From assembly GCA_026392415.1 (NCBI GenBank), contig JAPLCC010000040.1:32998-96997 (forward strand): a stretch of 64,000 nt of DNA, written 5' to 3'. Position numbers and translations under genes: made by a program. The notes under the pieces were generated by a model. The model worked only from the letters and a program-made list of their open reading frames with translations, did no database searches and was not told the origin of the DNA. Every line of letters begins with the position of its first letter. Within the stretch, counting starts at the first letter, position 1. The DNA comes from Propionibacteriales bacterium. Its GTDB lineage: Bacteria > Actinomycetota > Actinomycetes > Propionibacteriales > Nocardioidaceae. This document shows, in pieces, positions 18,948 to 26,925 of the stretch.

Positions 18948-19973
18948 ATGGTCTGGTTCGACGAGTCCCGCCTGGATGACCAGAGCGCCCTGGGCAGCGC
19001 CGACCTGCGTCTGCGCACCCTGGCCGAGTCCGGCGCGCGCGTACGACGCGAGTTCACTGCTGCTGCGGGCGCGATCGCCGAGGCGGTCGCTCGATCCAGC
19101 GACACCCGGCCGCGCGCGGTGATCGCCGCTGGCCCTGATTCCCGGTTGCTGCGGGCGGTCCTCGAACCGTTCTGTCCGGTGCCGTTCGTCGCCTGGCCTT
19201 CGCCGGCGCTCCCCGGCTGGGCCGGCAGTCTCGACCTGGTCGTGGTGCTCGCCCCCGAGGGATCCGACCCCGGCACGGCCTCGGCTGTCGCCGAGGCAGC
19301 GCGCCGCGGCTGTCAGCTCGTGGTCGCCACGCCGTCGGAATCGCTGGTGGCCGAGCACGCCACGGGGCGCTGGACGACCGTGCTGCCCACCGACACCGCC
19401 GACCAGCTCGCGACCGCGGTCGCGATGCTCTCCTTCCTCGACCAGGTCCAGCTCGGCCCGGACGCCGATCCCGACGCGGTCGCGGACGCCCTCGACGTGG
19501 TCGCCATCGCGTGTTCGCCCAACCGCGACATCTCGATCAACCCAGCGAAGATGCTCGCCATCTCGCTGGCCGATGCCAGCCCGCTGGTCTGGGGCGGTTC
19601 GGTGCTGGCCGCGCGGGCCGCACGACGCGTTGCGGAGTCGATTCGTCGTACCTCCGGACGTACGGCGCTGGCCGGTGACGCCGAGCATCTCCTGCCGGTC
19701 ATCGAGGCGGCGCGGGCGCGCAACGTCTTCGCGGACCCGTTCGCCGACGACGCGGGCGACCGCCGACCGGTCCTGGTCATCCTCGACGACGGTGTCGACG
19801 ACCCTGTCGTCCGCGATCAGCGGGTGCGGCTCGAAGAGGCTTGCCTGGGCCACGACGTACGCATCGAGCACGTCGCCTCCGAGGCGGCCGGCGAGGTCGG
19901 TCGCTACGCCTCGCTGCTGCTCAACGGCACCTACGCGGCGGAATATCTCCGGCTCGGTCTGGTCCCTGACTGA
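18948..19973 (+). CDS. SIS-domain protein related to phosphoglucose/phosphomannose isomerase
   Basis: The 341-aa product resembles the Rv3256c family, which is related to bifunctional phosphoglucose/phosphomannose isomerases. Two SIS-like halves can be seen: residues 55-165 (RAVIAAGPDSRLLRAVL, SLDLVVVLAPEGSDPGT, RRGCQLVVATPSES) and 190-340 (NPAKMLAISLADASPLVWGG, GDAEHLLPVIEAARARN, AAEYLRLGLVPD). The classical serine-rich phosphate loop is not conserved in the first half, so catalytic competence is unsure. Since no manA is present in the window, it may supply mannose-6-phosphate; this is inference from position after manB. The ATG at 18948 follows the Trm112-like stop by 18 bp, so it is likely in the same operon. 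Confidence 0.78.
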   Translation: MVWFDESRLDDQSALGSADLRLRTLAESGARVRREFTAAAGAIAEAVARSSDTRPRAVIAAGPDSRLLRAVLEPFCPVPFVAWPSPALPGWAGSLDLVVVLAPEGSDPGTASAVAEAARRGCQLVVATPSESLVAEHATGRWTTVLPTDTADQLATAVAMLSFLDQVQLGPDADPDAVADALDVVAIACSPNRDISINPAKMLAISLADASPLVWGGSVLAARAARRVAESIRRTSGRTALAGDAEHLLPVIEAARARNVFADPFADDAGDRRPVLVILDDGVDDPVVRDQRVRLEEACLGHDVRIEHVASEAAGEVGRYASLLLNGTYAAEYLRLGLVPD

Positions 19974-20045
19974 CCCCGTCGGCTCCGCCTTGTCGGGTTG
20001 TCCGACACTTGGACTTCTTTCGGCGATCTCGGGTACCAAGGAGTG

Positions 20046-21137
20046 ATGGCCTCCTCGAAGCGGGATCCCTGGCTCGACAACGCGAAGATGGCGCTCGTCG
20101 CGCTGGTGGTGCTCGGCCACACCTGGGCACTGCTGCCCTCGGACGGTCCGGGAGGCGGTCTCTACGACTTCCTCTACCTCTGGCACATGCCGGCGTTCGT
20201 GTTCGTCTCGGGCTACCTGTCGCGTGCCTTCACGTGGGCTCCCGGCCGCATGTGGCAGCTGGTCACCACCCTGGCCGTTCCCTACGTGCTGTTCGAGGCG
20301 ACCCTCGCGTTGTTCCGGATCCAGGTCGGTGGCGAGCAGCTCGTCGACCTCTTCACCGACCCGCACTTCCCGCTCTGGTACCTCCCGGCACTGATCGTGT
20401 GGCGGCTGCTGACGCCGCTCTTCCGGCCGCTGTGGGGTGGGCTCGTGGTCGCAGTCGGCATCAGCCTCGCCAGCGGCTTCATCGACGGTGAGTTCTCGCA
20501 GTTCCTCGACTTCGCGCGGATCCTCGGTCTGCTGCCGTTCTTCGTGCTCGGCCTGAAGGCGACCCCTGAGCGGCTCGAAGCGTTGCGCTCCCGCGCGGCG
20601 ACCGTGCTCGGCCTCGCGCTCTTCGCGGTCATCGGCCTTCTGGCACTCACCCTCGACCGCTGGGCCAGCGGCGACTACCTCTACTTCAAGCCGTACTCCT
20701 TCCTCGACGCGACCGACCAGACAGCCGTGCTCACCCGGCTGTTCGTGCTCGGCGTCGGGATGGCCGGCGCGCTCGCCTGGCTGGCCGTGGTGCCGCGCGT
20801 GGACGGTTGGTTCGCCCGGATGGGGGCAGCGACCATGGTCGTCTACCTGTTCCACGGCTTCGTCGTGAAGGGGCTCCAGTACGCCGGCTTCCCGGAATGG
20901 GCCGAGGGTCGACCGTGGCTCGGCCTCCTGGCCGCCACCGTGATCGGATTCGCGATCGCGCTGGGCCTGGCCGCTCCGCCGGTCCGACGGCTCCTCGAAC
21001 ACTTCGTCGACCCATTCGCATCCGCCCGCAAGAAGGTCGATGACGCCGTCGCGCTGACGGTCGTCGTCCAGGAGCAGGAGCGGGCCCTCGAGCAGGAGTC
21101 CGCACGCGTGGACGAGCCGGTCACCGCTGGCCGGTAG
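20046..21137 (+). CDS. Acyltransferase 3 family membrane protein
   Basis: This 363-aa integral membrane protein matches the acyltransferase_3/OafA-like family, which acylates sugars or other envelope molecules. The start DPWLDNAKMALVALVVLGHTW contains the family histidine in the first helix, and YDFLYLWHMPAFVFVSGYLSR has the second conserved motif. About ten helices follow up to residue 325; the last 40 residues are cytoplasmic and charged. The ATG at 20046 has AAGGAG just 2 nt before GTGATG, so the GTG at 20043 could also be used; the TTG further upstream is less likely. It is not part of the mycobacterial version of this locus, so it is an insertion or lineage-specific gene. The substrate is unknown. 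Confidence 0.82.
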   Translation: MASSKRDPWLDNAKMALVALVVLGHTWALLPSDGPGGGLYDFLYLWHMPAFVFVSGYLSRAFTWAPGRMWQLVTTLAVPYVLFEATLALFRIQVGGEQLVDLFTDPHFPLWYLPALIVWRLLTPLFRPLWGGLVVAVGISLASGFIDGEFSQFLDFARILGLLPFFVLGLKATPERLEALRSRAATVLGLALFAVIGLLALTLDRWASGDYLYFKPYSFLDATDQTAVLTRLFVLGVGMAGALAWLAVVPRVDGWFARMGAATMVVYLFHGFVVKGLQYAGFPEWAEGRPWLGLLAATVIGFAIALGLAAPPVRRLLEHFVDPFASARKKVDDAVALTVVVQEQERALEQESARVDEPVTAGR

Positions 21138-21140
21138 CCT
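21135..21140 (+). promoter_or_regulatory. -10 hexamer TAGCCT before micro-ORF
   Basis: TAGCCT overlaps the TAG stop of the acyltransferase gene and ends 6 nt before an ATG at 21147 that opens a ten-codon frame. It gives the downstream DUF808 gene its own promoter. Confidence 0.45.
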
Positions 21141-21146
21141 TCGGCC

Positions 21147-21179
21147 ATGCCCATCACGATGAATGGACAGGCGGCGTGA
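21147..21179 (+). CDS. Predicted leaderless micro-ORF, 10 aa, coupled to DUF808 gene
   Basis: The frame encodes MPITMNGQAA and stops at 21177-21179. Its ATG lies 6 nt after a TAGCCT hexamer, so it would be the first codon of the mRNA. Its TGA overlaps the GTG of the DUF808 gene (GTGA), and that gene has only a weak ribosome-binding sequence, so translation of the micro-ORF would deliver ribosomes to it. Short leaderless coupled frames are known from mycobacteria. There is no evidence for a function of the peptide itself. Confidence 0.4.
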   Translation: MPITMNGQAA

Positions 21180-22174
21180 GCGCCGGACTCTTCGGCCTGC
21201 TCGACGACGTTGCTGCCATCGCCAAGCTCGCCGCCGCATCGATCGATGACGTCGGTGCCGCGGCCGGTCGTGCCACGACCAAGGCCGCCGGGGTGGTCAT
21301 CGACGACACTGCCGTCACCCCGCAGTACGTCCACGGCCTCGCCGCGGACCGTGAGCTCCCGATCGTCAAGCAGATCGCGATCGGCTCGATCCGCAACAAG
21401 CTGCTGATCATCCTCCCGGCCGCGCTGCTGCTCAGCGAGTTCCTTCCGGACCTCATCCCGGTCATCCTGATGGCCGGTGGCACGTTCCTCGCCTACGAGG
21501 GTGCGCACAAGGTCTGGCACATGCTCGCGCATGACGAGGACCACGACACCCCGGTCGCCGAGGTCGGCCCCGAGGCCGAGAAGGCGATGATCGCCGGTGC
21601 CGTCCGCACCGACCTGATCCTGTCGGCCGAGATCATGGTGATCGCCCTCGCCGACATCGACGACGACGCGAGCTTCTGGTCGAAACTCGCGATCCTCGTC
21701 GTGGTCGCCTTCGTCATCACGATCGCCGTCTACGGCGTGGTCGCGCTGATCGTCAAGATGGACGACGTCGGGCTGAACCTTGCACAGCGCAAGGCCGCCT
21801 TCGTGCAGAAGGTGGGCCGCGGCCTGGTCGCCGGCATGCCGAAGCTGCTCTCGTTCATCTCGATCGTCGGCACCGTCGCCATGCTCTGGGTCGGCGGTCA
21901 CATCCTGCTCGTCAACGTCGCCGACAGCCACGGCGACGGACTCGACCTGTGGAACGCGCCGTACGACTGGGTCCATGGCATCGAGCACGACATCAAGCAC
22001 GCGATCCACGGTTTCTTCGGCAGTGTCCTCGCGTGGCTCGCCAACACCGGCATCTCCGCCGTGATCGGTCTTGTCGTCGGTCTCGTCGTCGTCGCCGTCG
22101 TCCGGGTGCTGCCTTTCGGCGGCGACAAGGATCCGATCGAGCAGTACGACGTGGACGAGTCGGCCGAGGCCTGA
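21176..22174 (+). CDS. DUF808 family inner-membrane protein (YedI-like)
   Basis: This 332-aa membrane protein belongs to the DUF808/YedI family of unknown function. The N-terminus GLFGLLDDVAAIAKLAAASIDDV and the following KAAGVVIDDTAVTPQYVHGLAADRELPIV are highly characteristic. Five to six transmembrane helices follow, including ILPAALLLSEFLPDLIPVILMAGG (residues 75-98) and a C-terminal pair around 280-315. Acidic-His loops (AHDEDHDTP) face one side. The GTG at 21176 is supported by its overlap with the upstream micro-ORF. It is followed by a small membrane protein gene after 5 bp. Family call is strong; no function can be inferred. Confidence 0.88.
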   Translation: MSAGLFGLLDDVAAIAKLAAASIDDVGAAAGRATTKAAGVVIDDTAVTPQYVHGLAADRELPIVKQIAIGSIRNKLLIILPAALLLSEFLPDLIPVILMAGGTFLAYEGAHKVWHMLAHDEDHDTPVAEVGPEAEKAMIAGAVRTDLILSAEIMVIALADIDDDASFWSKLAILVVVAFVITIAVYGVVALIVKMDDVGLNLAQRKAAFVQKVGRGLVAGMPKLLSFISIVGTVAMLWVGGHILLVNVADSHGDGLDLWNAPYDWVHGIEHDIKHAIHGFFGSVLAWLANTGISAVIGLVVGLVVVAVVRVLPFGGDKDPIEQYDVDESAEA

Positions 22175-22179
22175 CGACC

Positions 22180-22716
22180 TTGCCGGACGACACCGCCGTC
22201 GCCCGTCTCCGCCCGCGCCGACTGCTGGTGGCGGCAGGCGCGGTCCTGCTTGTGGGGCTGGCCGTTCTTGGTGCGCTCCTGGTGCGGACCATCGACGGTT
22301 ACCGTGACTGGCCCGCGGACTCGGCGGTGCCGCAGGACAACGAGAGTCATCTCGTGCGTGTCGAGCCCGACCGCACCTTCTATGTGTGGGTCCTCGCCAT
22401 CGACGACAGTGCCGACTGCACGATCACCGATGGACGGTCGGGCGAGCCGGTGCCGCTCGAGACGGTGTCGTCCGGGCCGACCCGTCAATCCGGGGTCATC
22501 AACTACTCCGCGCGACTGTCGGGCACTGCATCGAGCGATCAGGTCCGGGTCACGTGCCTGGCATCGGATGACGAGCCGGTGTACGTCGATGCCCTGACCG
22601 GGCCGGATTTCTTCGACCCCCTCGGCCCGTTGTGGCCGATCCCCGTGCTGCTGGGTGGGGTGGGTGCGGCGCTGCTCGTCGCGGCCGGCGGGATCCGCAT
22701 CCTTCGACGGTCCTGA
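22180..22716 (+). CDS. Membrane protein of unknown function
   Basis: The 178-aa product has a transmembrane segment at residues 14-34 (LLVAAGAVLLVGLAVLGALLV), an extracytoplasmic domain of about 115 residues and a second transmembrane helix at 152-172, ending RRS. The outer domain has two cysteines (DSADCTITDG and VRVTCLASDD) that could form a disulfide and looks all-beta. I do not recognise the family. The TTG start at 22180 is the first in-frame start after the DUF808 stop; the close spacing suggests one transcript. Confidence 0.65.
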   Translation: MPDDTAVARLRPRRLLVAAGAVLLVGLAVLGALLVRTIDGYRDWPADSAVPQDNESHLVRVEPDRTFYVWVLAIDDSADCTITDGRSGEPVPLETVSSGPTRQSGVINYSARLSGTASSDQVRVTCLASDDEPVYVDALTGPDFFDPLGPLWPIPVLLGGVGAALLVAAGGIRILRRS

Positions 22717-22756
22717 CGGCACGCCATCCGATCTGCGGTCAACGGATCACGCGATG

Positions 22757-22848
22757 GGGGTCTCGATACGTCGCCTCGTTCCTCGGCGCCTACTCGACCG
22801 TCTTGGTCGGCGGGCTCGAGACGGTTGCTTCGCAACCTCCTCGACCAA
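22757..22848 (-). repeat. Composite REP-like repeat, inverse orientation
   Basis: CTCGAGACGGTTGC, TTC, then GCAACCTCCTCGACC (22815-22846) is the reverse complement of the element at 4471-4607, with loop TTC instead of GCA. Just before it, 22758-22800 contains TCTCGATACG and CCTACTCGACCG, a second repeat type with complementary ends (TCTCGA and TCGA). Both lie between a membrane protein gene and ahcY. Confidence 0.75.
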
Positions 22849-22986
22849 CGGGTGCCTCGTTCTCCGATGATTCCCCGGACCTCCAACACCGCTTGTAAGG
22901 TGTTCTACGTCATGCGCGGGAGACCCCGGCAGAGCGCAGATGCGCCGCATGACCACAACACACTTGAACCTCGAGGATCCCCTTTC

Positions 22987-24429
22987 ATGGACTACAAGGT
23001 TGCTGACCTGAGCCTGGCCGAGTTCGGCCGCAAGGAGCTCACCCTCGCCGAGCACGAGATGCCCGGCCTCGTTTCGCTGCGGACGTCGTACGGCGACGCC
23101 CAGCCGCTGAAGGGCGCCCGGATCGCCGGCTCCCTGCACATGACCATCCAGACCGGTGTGCTCATCGAGACCCTGGTCTCCCTCGGCGCCGACGTGCGCT
23201 GGGCGACCTGCAACATCTTCTCGACCCAGGACCACGCGGCCGCCGCGGTCGTCGTCGGCCCCAACGGCACCGTCGACAACCCGCAGGGCACCCCCGTCTT
23301 CGCCTGGAAGGGCGAGTCGCTGGAGGAGTACTGGGACGAGGCCGAGAAGGTCTTCGACTTCAAGGACGAGGCGGGCAACCTGATCGGCCCGAACATGCTC
23401 CTCGACGACGGCGGCGACATCACGCTGCTCGTCCACAAGGGCGTCGAGTTCGAGAAGGCCGGCGCTGTCCCCGGACAGGACTCGACCGACAACGAGGAGT
23501 ACAAGGAGGTCCTCCGGGTCCTCGCTCGTTCGCTCGAGAACAACCCGACGCGCTGGACCAACATCGCCAACAACATCAAGGGCGTCTCCGAGGAGACCAC
23601 CACCGGTGTGCTGCGCCTGTACGACCGCTTCAAGGAGGGCTCGCTCCTCTTCCCGGCGATCAACGTCAACGACTCGGTCACCAAGTCGAAGTTCGACAAC
23701 AAGTACGGCTGCCGGCACTCGCTGATCGACGGCATCAACCGCGGCACCGACGTCATGATCGGCGGCAAGGTTGCCGTCGTGTGTGGCTACGGCGACGTCG
23801 GCAAGGGCTCGGCCGAGTCGCTCCGCGGCCAGGGCGCCCGCGTCATCATCACCGAGATCGACCCGATCTGCGCGCTGCAGGCAGCGATGGACGGCTACGA
23901 GGTCAAGCGCCTCGAGACCGTCGTCGAGTACGCCGACATCTTCATCACCACGACCGGAAACTTCGACATCATCACCGTCGACCACTTCCAGAAGATGAAG
24001 CACCAGGCCATCGTCGGCAACATCGGCCACTTCGACAACGAGATCAACATGGCCGGTCTGGCCAAGATCCCGGGCATCGTGAAGGACGAGATCAAGCCGC
24101 AGGTCCACCAGTGGATCTTCGAGGACGGCAAGAAGGTCATCGTGCTGTCCGAGGGCCGTCTGCTCAACCTCGGTAACGCGACCGGCCACCCGTCGTTCGT
24201 CATGTCGAACTCCTTCACCAACCAGGTGCTCGCCCAGATCGAGCTCTTCACCAAGATCGAGGAGTACCCCGTCGGCGTCTACGTGCTGCCGAAGCACCTC
24301 GACGAGGAGGTCGCCCGTCTCCACCTCGACGCCCTCGGTGTCGAGCTGACGATCCTCACCCAGGAGCAGGCCGACTACCTCGGCGTTCCGGTCGAGGGTC
24401 CGTTCAAGTCGGACGCCTACCGCTACTGA
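22987..24429 (+). CDS. ahcY: Adenosylhomocysteinase
   Basis: The 480-aa enzyme hydrolyses S-adenosylhomocysteine to adenosine and homocysteine, removing the product inhibitor of methyltransferases. Conserved features are [33 protein letters not shown], the substrate-binding stretch [14 protein letters not shown], the NAD-binding [17 protein letters not shown] (about residues 260-276), NIGHFDNEI and the C-terminal [10 protein letters not shown] that closes the active site of the partner subunit. It has the actinobacterial insertion (about 40 residues around [15 protein letters not shown]). The ATG at 22987 follows GAGGAT; an upstream continuation of the frame does not resemble the family. A strong terminator follows. 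It corresponds to Rv3248c. Confidence 0.97.
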   Translation: MDYKVADLSLAEFGRKELTLAEHEMPGLVSLRTSYGDAQPLKGARIAGSLHMTIQTGVLIETLVSLGADVRWATCNIFSTQDHAAAAVVVGPNGTVDNPQGTPVFAWKGESLEEYWDEAEKVFDFKDEAGNLIGPNMLLDDGGDITLLVHKGVEFEKAGAVPGQDSTDNEEYKEVLRVLARSLENNPTRWTNIANNIKGVSEETTTGVLRLYDRFKEGSLLFPAINVNDSVTKSKFDNKYGCRHSLIDGINRGTDVMIGGKVAVVCGYGDVGKGSAESLRGQGARVIITEIDPICALQAAMDGYEVKRLETVVEYADIFITTTGNFDIITVDHFQKMKHQAIVGNIGHFDNEINMAGLAKIPGIVKDEIKPQVHQWIFEDGKKVIVLSEGRLLNLGNATGHPSFVMSNSFTNQVLAQIELFTKIEEYPVGVYVLPKHLDEEVARLHLDALGVELTILTQEQADYLGVPVEGPFKSDAYRY

Positions 24430-24443
24430 GTTCACGGTCAGGG

Positions 24444-24470
24444 GCCCCGCACCGACTCGGTGCGGGGCTT
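24444..24470 (+). terminator. Strong hairpin terminator after ahcY
   Basis: GCCCCGCACCGA pairs perfectly with TCGGTGCGGGGC around a one-base centre (effective loop 3-5 nt), followed by TTCTG. It lies 15 bp after the ahcY stop and separates it from mtrA. Confidence 0.85.
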
Positions 24471-24486
24471 CTGCCATGTTCACACC

Positions 24487-24492
24487 TAGGAT
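24487..24492 (+). promoter_or_regulatory. -10 hexamer TAGGAT, leaderless mtrA
   Basis: TAGGAT ends 7 nt before the ATG at 24500. This decides the mtrA start in favour of 24500 rather than the in-frame ATG at 24476, which would lie upstream of the transcript. Confidence 0.55.
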
Positions 24493-24499
24493 CTTGTAC

Positions 24500-25210
24500 A
24501 TGACCCCCTCCGCCGGCACGACGTCGTACCCCACCCGGGGACGCGTGCTCGTCGTCGACGACGACGCACCCCTGGCGGAGATGCTCAGCATCGTCCTGTC
24601 CCAAGAGGGCTTCGAGAGCCGCGTGTGTCCCCGCGGGGACCTCGCACTGGCCGACTTCCGTGACTACCGGCCCGACCTGGTCCTGCTCGACCTGATGCTG
24701 CCCGGCAAGGACGGCATCGACGTCTGCAAGGAGATCCGGGCCGAGTCCGGCGTGCCGATCGTGATGCTGACGGCCAAGGGCGACACCGTCGACGTGGTGG
24801 TCGGGCTCGAATCAGGCGCCGACGACTACGTCGTGAAGCCGTTCAAGCCCAAGTAGCTCGTCGCCCGCATCCGCGCCCGGGTACGCCGTACCGACGGAGT
24901 GCCGCAGGAGACCTTGACGATCAAGAACCTCGAGATCGACGTCGCCGGCCACTCGGTCATCCGCGACGGGGTCGAGATCTTCCTGACCCCGCTGGAGTTC
25001 GACCTGCTGCTGTGCCTGGCCCGCAAGCCGGGCCAGGTCTTCACCCGGCAGCTCCTGCTCGAAGAGGTCTGGGGCTACCACCACGCCGCCGACACCCGTC
25101 TGGTCAACGTCCACGTCCAGCGGTTGCGGTCGAAGGTGGAGCACGATCCGGAGCACCCGGAGATCGTCCTGACCGTTCGTGGAGTCGGCTACAAGGCCGG
25201 CTCGGCCTAG
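24500..25210 (+). pseudogene. mtrA: Response regulator MtrA interrupted by an in-frame amber codon
   Basis: The frame encodes an OmpR-type response regulator of 236 codons. The receiver domain has the acidic pocket D20-D22 (LVVDDDAPLAEML), phospho-acceptor D64 (LLDLMLPGKDG) and the lysine of VVKPFKPK near 113. Codon 119 is TAG (24854-24856) where the family has GAG in KPKELVARIRARVRR. The same frame continues without further damage through the winged-helix DNA-binding domain (LTPLEFDLLLCLARKPGQVF, LVNVHVQRLRSKVE) to 25210. A GTG at 24899 could restart translation of the DNA-binding half. MtrA is essential in mycobacteria, so a single sequencing error is a serious possibility; true loss or readthrough are the alternatives. 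Confidence 0.88.
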
Positions 25211-25224
25211 GCCGACCGACGGCG

Positions 25225-26925
25225 ATGAGCGGAACCGACCGATCCCTGTGGCTGCGCAGCCTGTGGGCCCGCGTCGTGCCGGAGGTACGCCGCGGGCTGA
25301 CCTTCTGGCGTCGGTCGATCCAGGCTCGCGTCGTGATCAGCACGGTGGTGCTGTCGGCGGTGATCGTCAGTGGTGTCGGCTGGATCCTGCTGCAACAGAC
25401 GCGGCAGGGACTGCTCGAGCACCGGGTCGACGTGGTGCTCGGGGAGGTCGACGCCGAGGTCACCGATGCCCGTGACCGGCTGGCCGCTGCATCCGGGACC
25501 GAGGTCAACGCGAGCCGGCAGCAACGCGACCTCGTCGACCCGATCATCGAGCGTGGACTGAGCCGCGGCTACAGCGTCGTGCTCGGCGGCCCCGAGGGGG
25601 AGGACCTGCCGTTGAGCGAGGGTGGCGGGGAGTACACCAGCGGCCTCGACCTGGCCAGCGTGCCGGAGAGCCTCGAGGCGCACTTCGACGGCGTCAACCG
25701 GGCGACCGCCTGGACCTACACCGACATCGTGCGCGACGACGGCGGTGGAGGCGAGGTCAGTTCGGAGGCCGGGATCATCGTCGGCGCCCAGATGCCGTTG
25801 CCCTCCGACGGCAAGACCTACACGCTCTACTTCCTCTTCCCGTTGACCGAGGAGGAGGAGACCCTGGGCCTGGTGACGCGGGCCCTGCTGACCGCAGCCG
25901 GTCTGCTGCTCGTGCTTGTCGCTGCGCTGACCGGCCTGGTGACGCGCCAGGTGGTCACCCCGATCCGGATGGCACGTCGCGTCGCCGAGCGACTGGCCTC
26001 CGGGCGGTTGCAGGAGCGGCTCCAGGTCCGTGGTGAGGACGACATCGCCCGTCTGGCGTACTCCTTCAACCAGATGGCCACGAACCTGCAGCGGCAGATC
26101 CGTCAGCTCGAGGAGCTCAGCTGGGTCCAGCGTCGCTTCGTGTCCGACGTGTCCCACGAGCTGCGTACGCCGCTCACCACGGTGCGGATGGCGTCCGACG
26201 TCCTCCACGACGCCCGCGACGGGTTCGATCCGACGACGGCGCGCTCGGCCGAGCTCCTGCAGGCCGAGCTGGACCGCTTCGAGAACCTGCTCGTCGACCT
26301 CCTCGAGATCAGCCGCTTCGACGCCGGCGCCGCGATGCTCGCGACCGAGGACGTCAACCTCGTCGAGATCGCCGAGCGGGTGATCGCGGCTGCGCAACCG
26401 CTGGCCGACCAGCGCGGCGTCCGGGTCGTGATCGAGAACCCCGACGACGAGGTGCGTGCCGAGGTCGACGTACGACGGGTCGAGCGCATCGTGCGCAACC
26501 TGGTCACCAATGCGATCGACCACGCGATGGCCGACGACCCGACGGAATCGGTCATCGTCCAGCTGGCGTCCGACGCGGACGCGGCCGCGATCACCGTGCG
26601 TGACCACGGCATCGGCCTCGCGCCCGGCGAGGCCGCGATGGTGTTCAACCGCTTCTGGCGATCGGACCCGGCGCGCGCCCGCACCAGCGGGGGCACCGGG
26701 CTCGGTCTCGCCATCGCCCAGGAGGACGCCCACCTGCACGGCGGCTGGCTGCAGGCGTGGGGCCGGACCGGCCAGGGCGCCCAGTTCCGGCTCACCGTGC
26801 CGCGGTACGCCGGTGCGACCCTGCGCAACAGCCCACTCCCGCTGGTGCCCGAGGACGCAGCGTCCAGCGATGCCGGCGTCGTCACCGGGCCGGTCGCGGT
26901 CCCGACCCCGGACGGCGCCCGATGA
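25225..26925 (+). CDS. mtrB: Sensor histidine kinase MtrB
   Basis: The 566-aa product is the membrane sensor partner of MtrA. There are two transmembrane helices (about residues 35-57 and 220-245) enclosing a sensor domain, then HAMP (RMARRVAERLASGRLQERLQVRGEDDIARL), the dimerisation domain with phospho-acceptor H311 in VSDVSHELRTPLTTVRM, and the ATPase domain with N-box RIVRNLVTNAIDHA, DHGIGLAPGE and GGTGLGLAIAQEDAHLHGG. Length equals mycobacterial MtrB (567 aa). The ATG at 25225 begins 14 bp after the mtrA stop, and the lpqB ATG overlaps its end (ATGA). The gene is intact even though the partner frame is interrupted. Confidence 0.95.
   Translation: MSGTDRSLWLRSLWARVVPEVRRGLTFWRRSIQARVVISTVVLSAVIVSGVGWILLQQTRQGLLEHRVDVVLGEVDAEVTDARDRLAAASGTEVNASRQQRDLVDPIIERGLSRGYSVVLGGPEGEDLPLSEGGGEYTSGLDLASVPESLEAHFDGVNRATAWTYTDIVRDDGGGGEVSSEAGIIVGAQMPLPSDGKTYTLYFLFPLTEEEETLGLVTRALLTAAGLLLVLVAALTGLVTRQVVTPIRMARRVAERLASGRLQERLQVRGEDDIARLAYSFNQMATNLQRQIRQLEELSWVQRRFVSDVSHELRTPLTTVRMASDVLHDARDGFDPTTARSAELLQAELDRFENLLVDLLEISRFDAGAAMLATEDVNLVEIAERVIAAAQPLADQRGVRVVIENPDDEVRAEVDVRRVERIVRNLVTNAIDHAMADDPTESVIVQLASDADAAAITVRDHGIGLAPGEAAMVFNRFWRSDPARARTSGGTGLGLAIAQEDAHLHGGWLQAWGRTGQGAQFRLTVPRYAGATLRNSPLPLVPEDAASSDAGVVTGPVAVPTPDGAR

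Noticed and set aside
18486-21239. Open minus-strand frame of about 900 codons over the manB to acyltransferase genes
   Set aside because: It spans four well-supported plus-strand genes and has Arg/Gly/His-rich shadow composition.
22849-22986. SAH or SAM riboswitch before ahcY
   Set aside because: I looked for a conserved riboswitch core in the leader and found only the repeat and a short leader with a GAGGAT ribosome-binding sequence.
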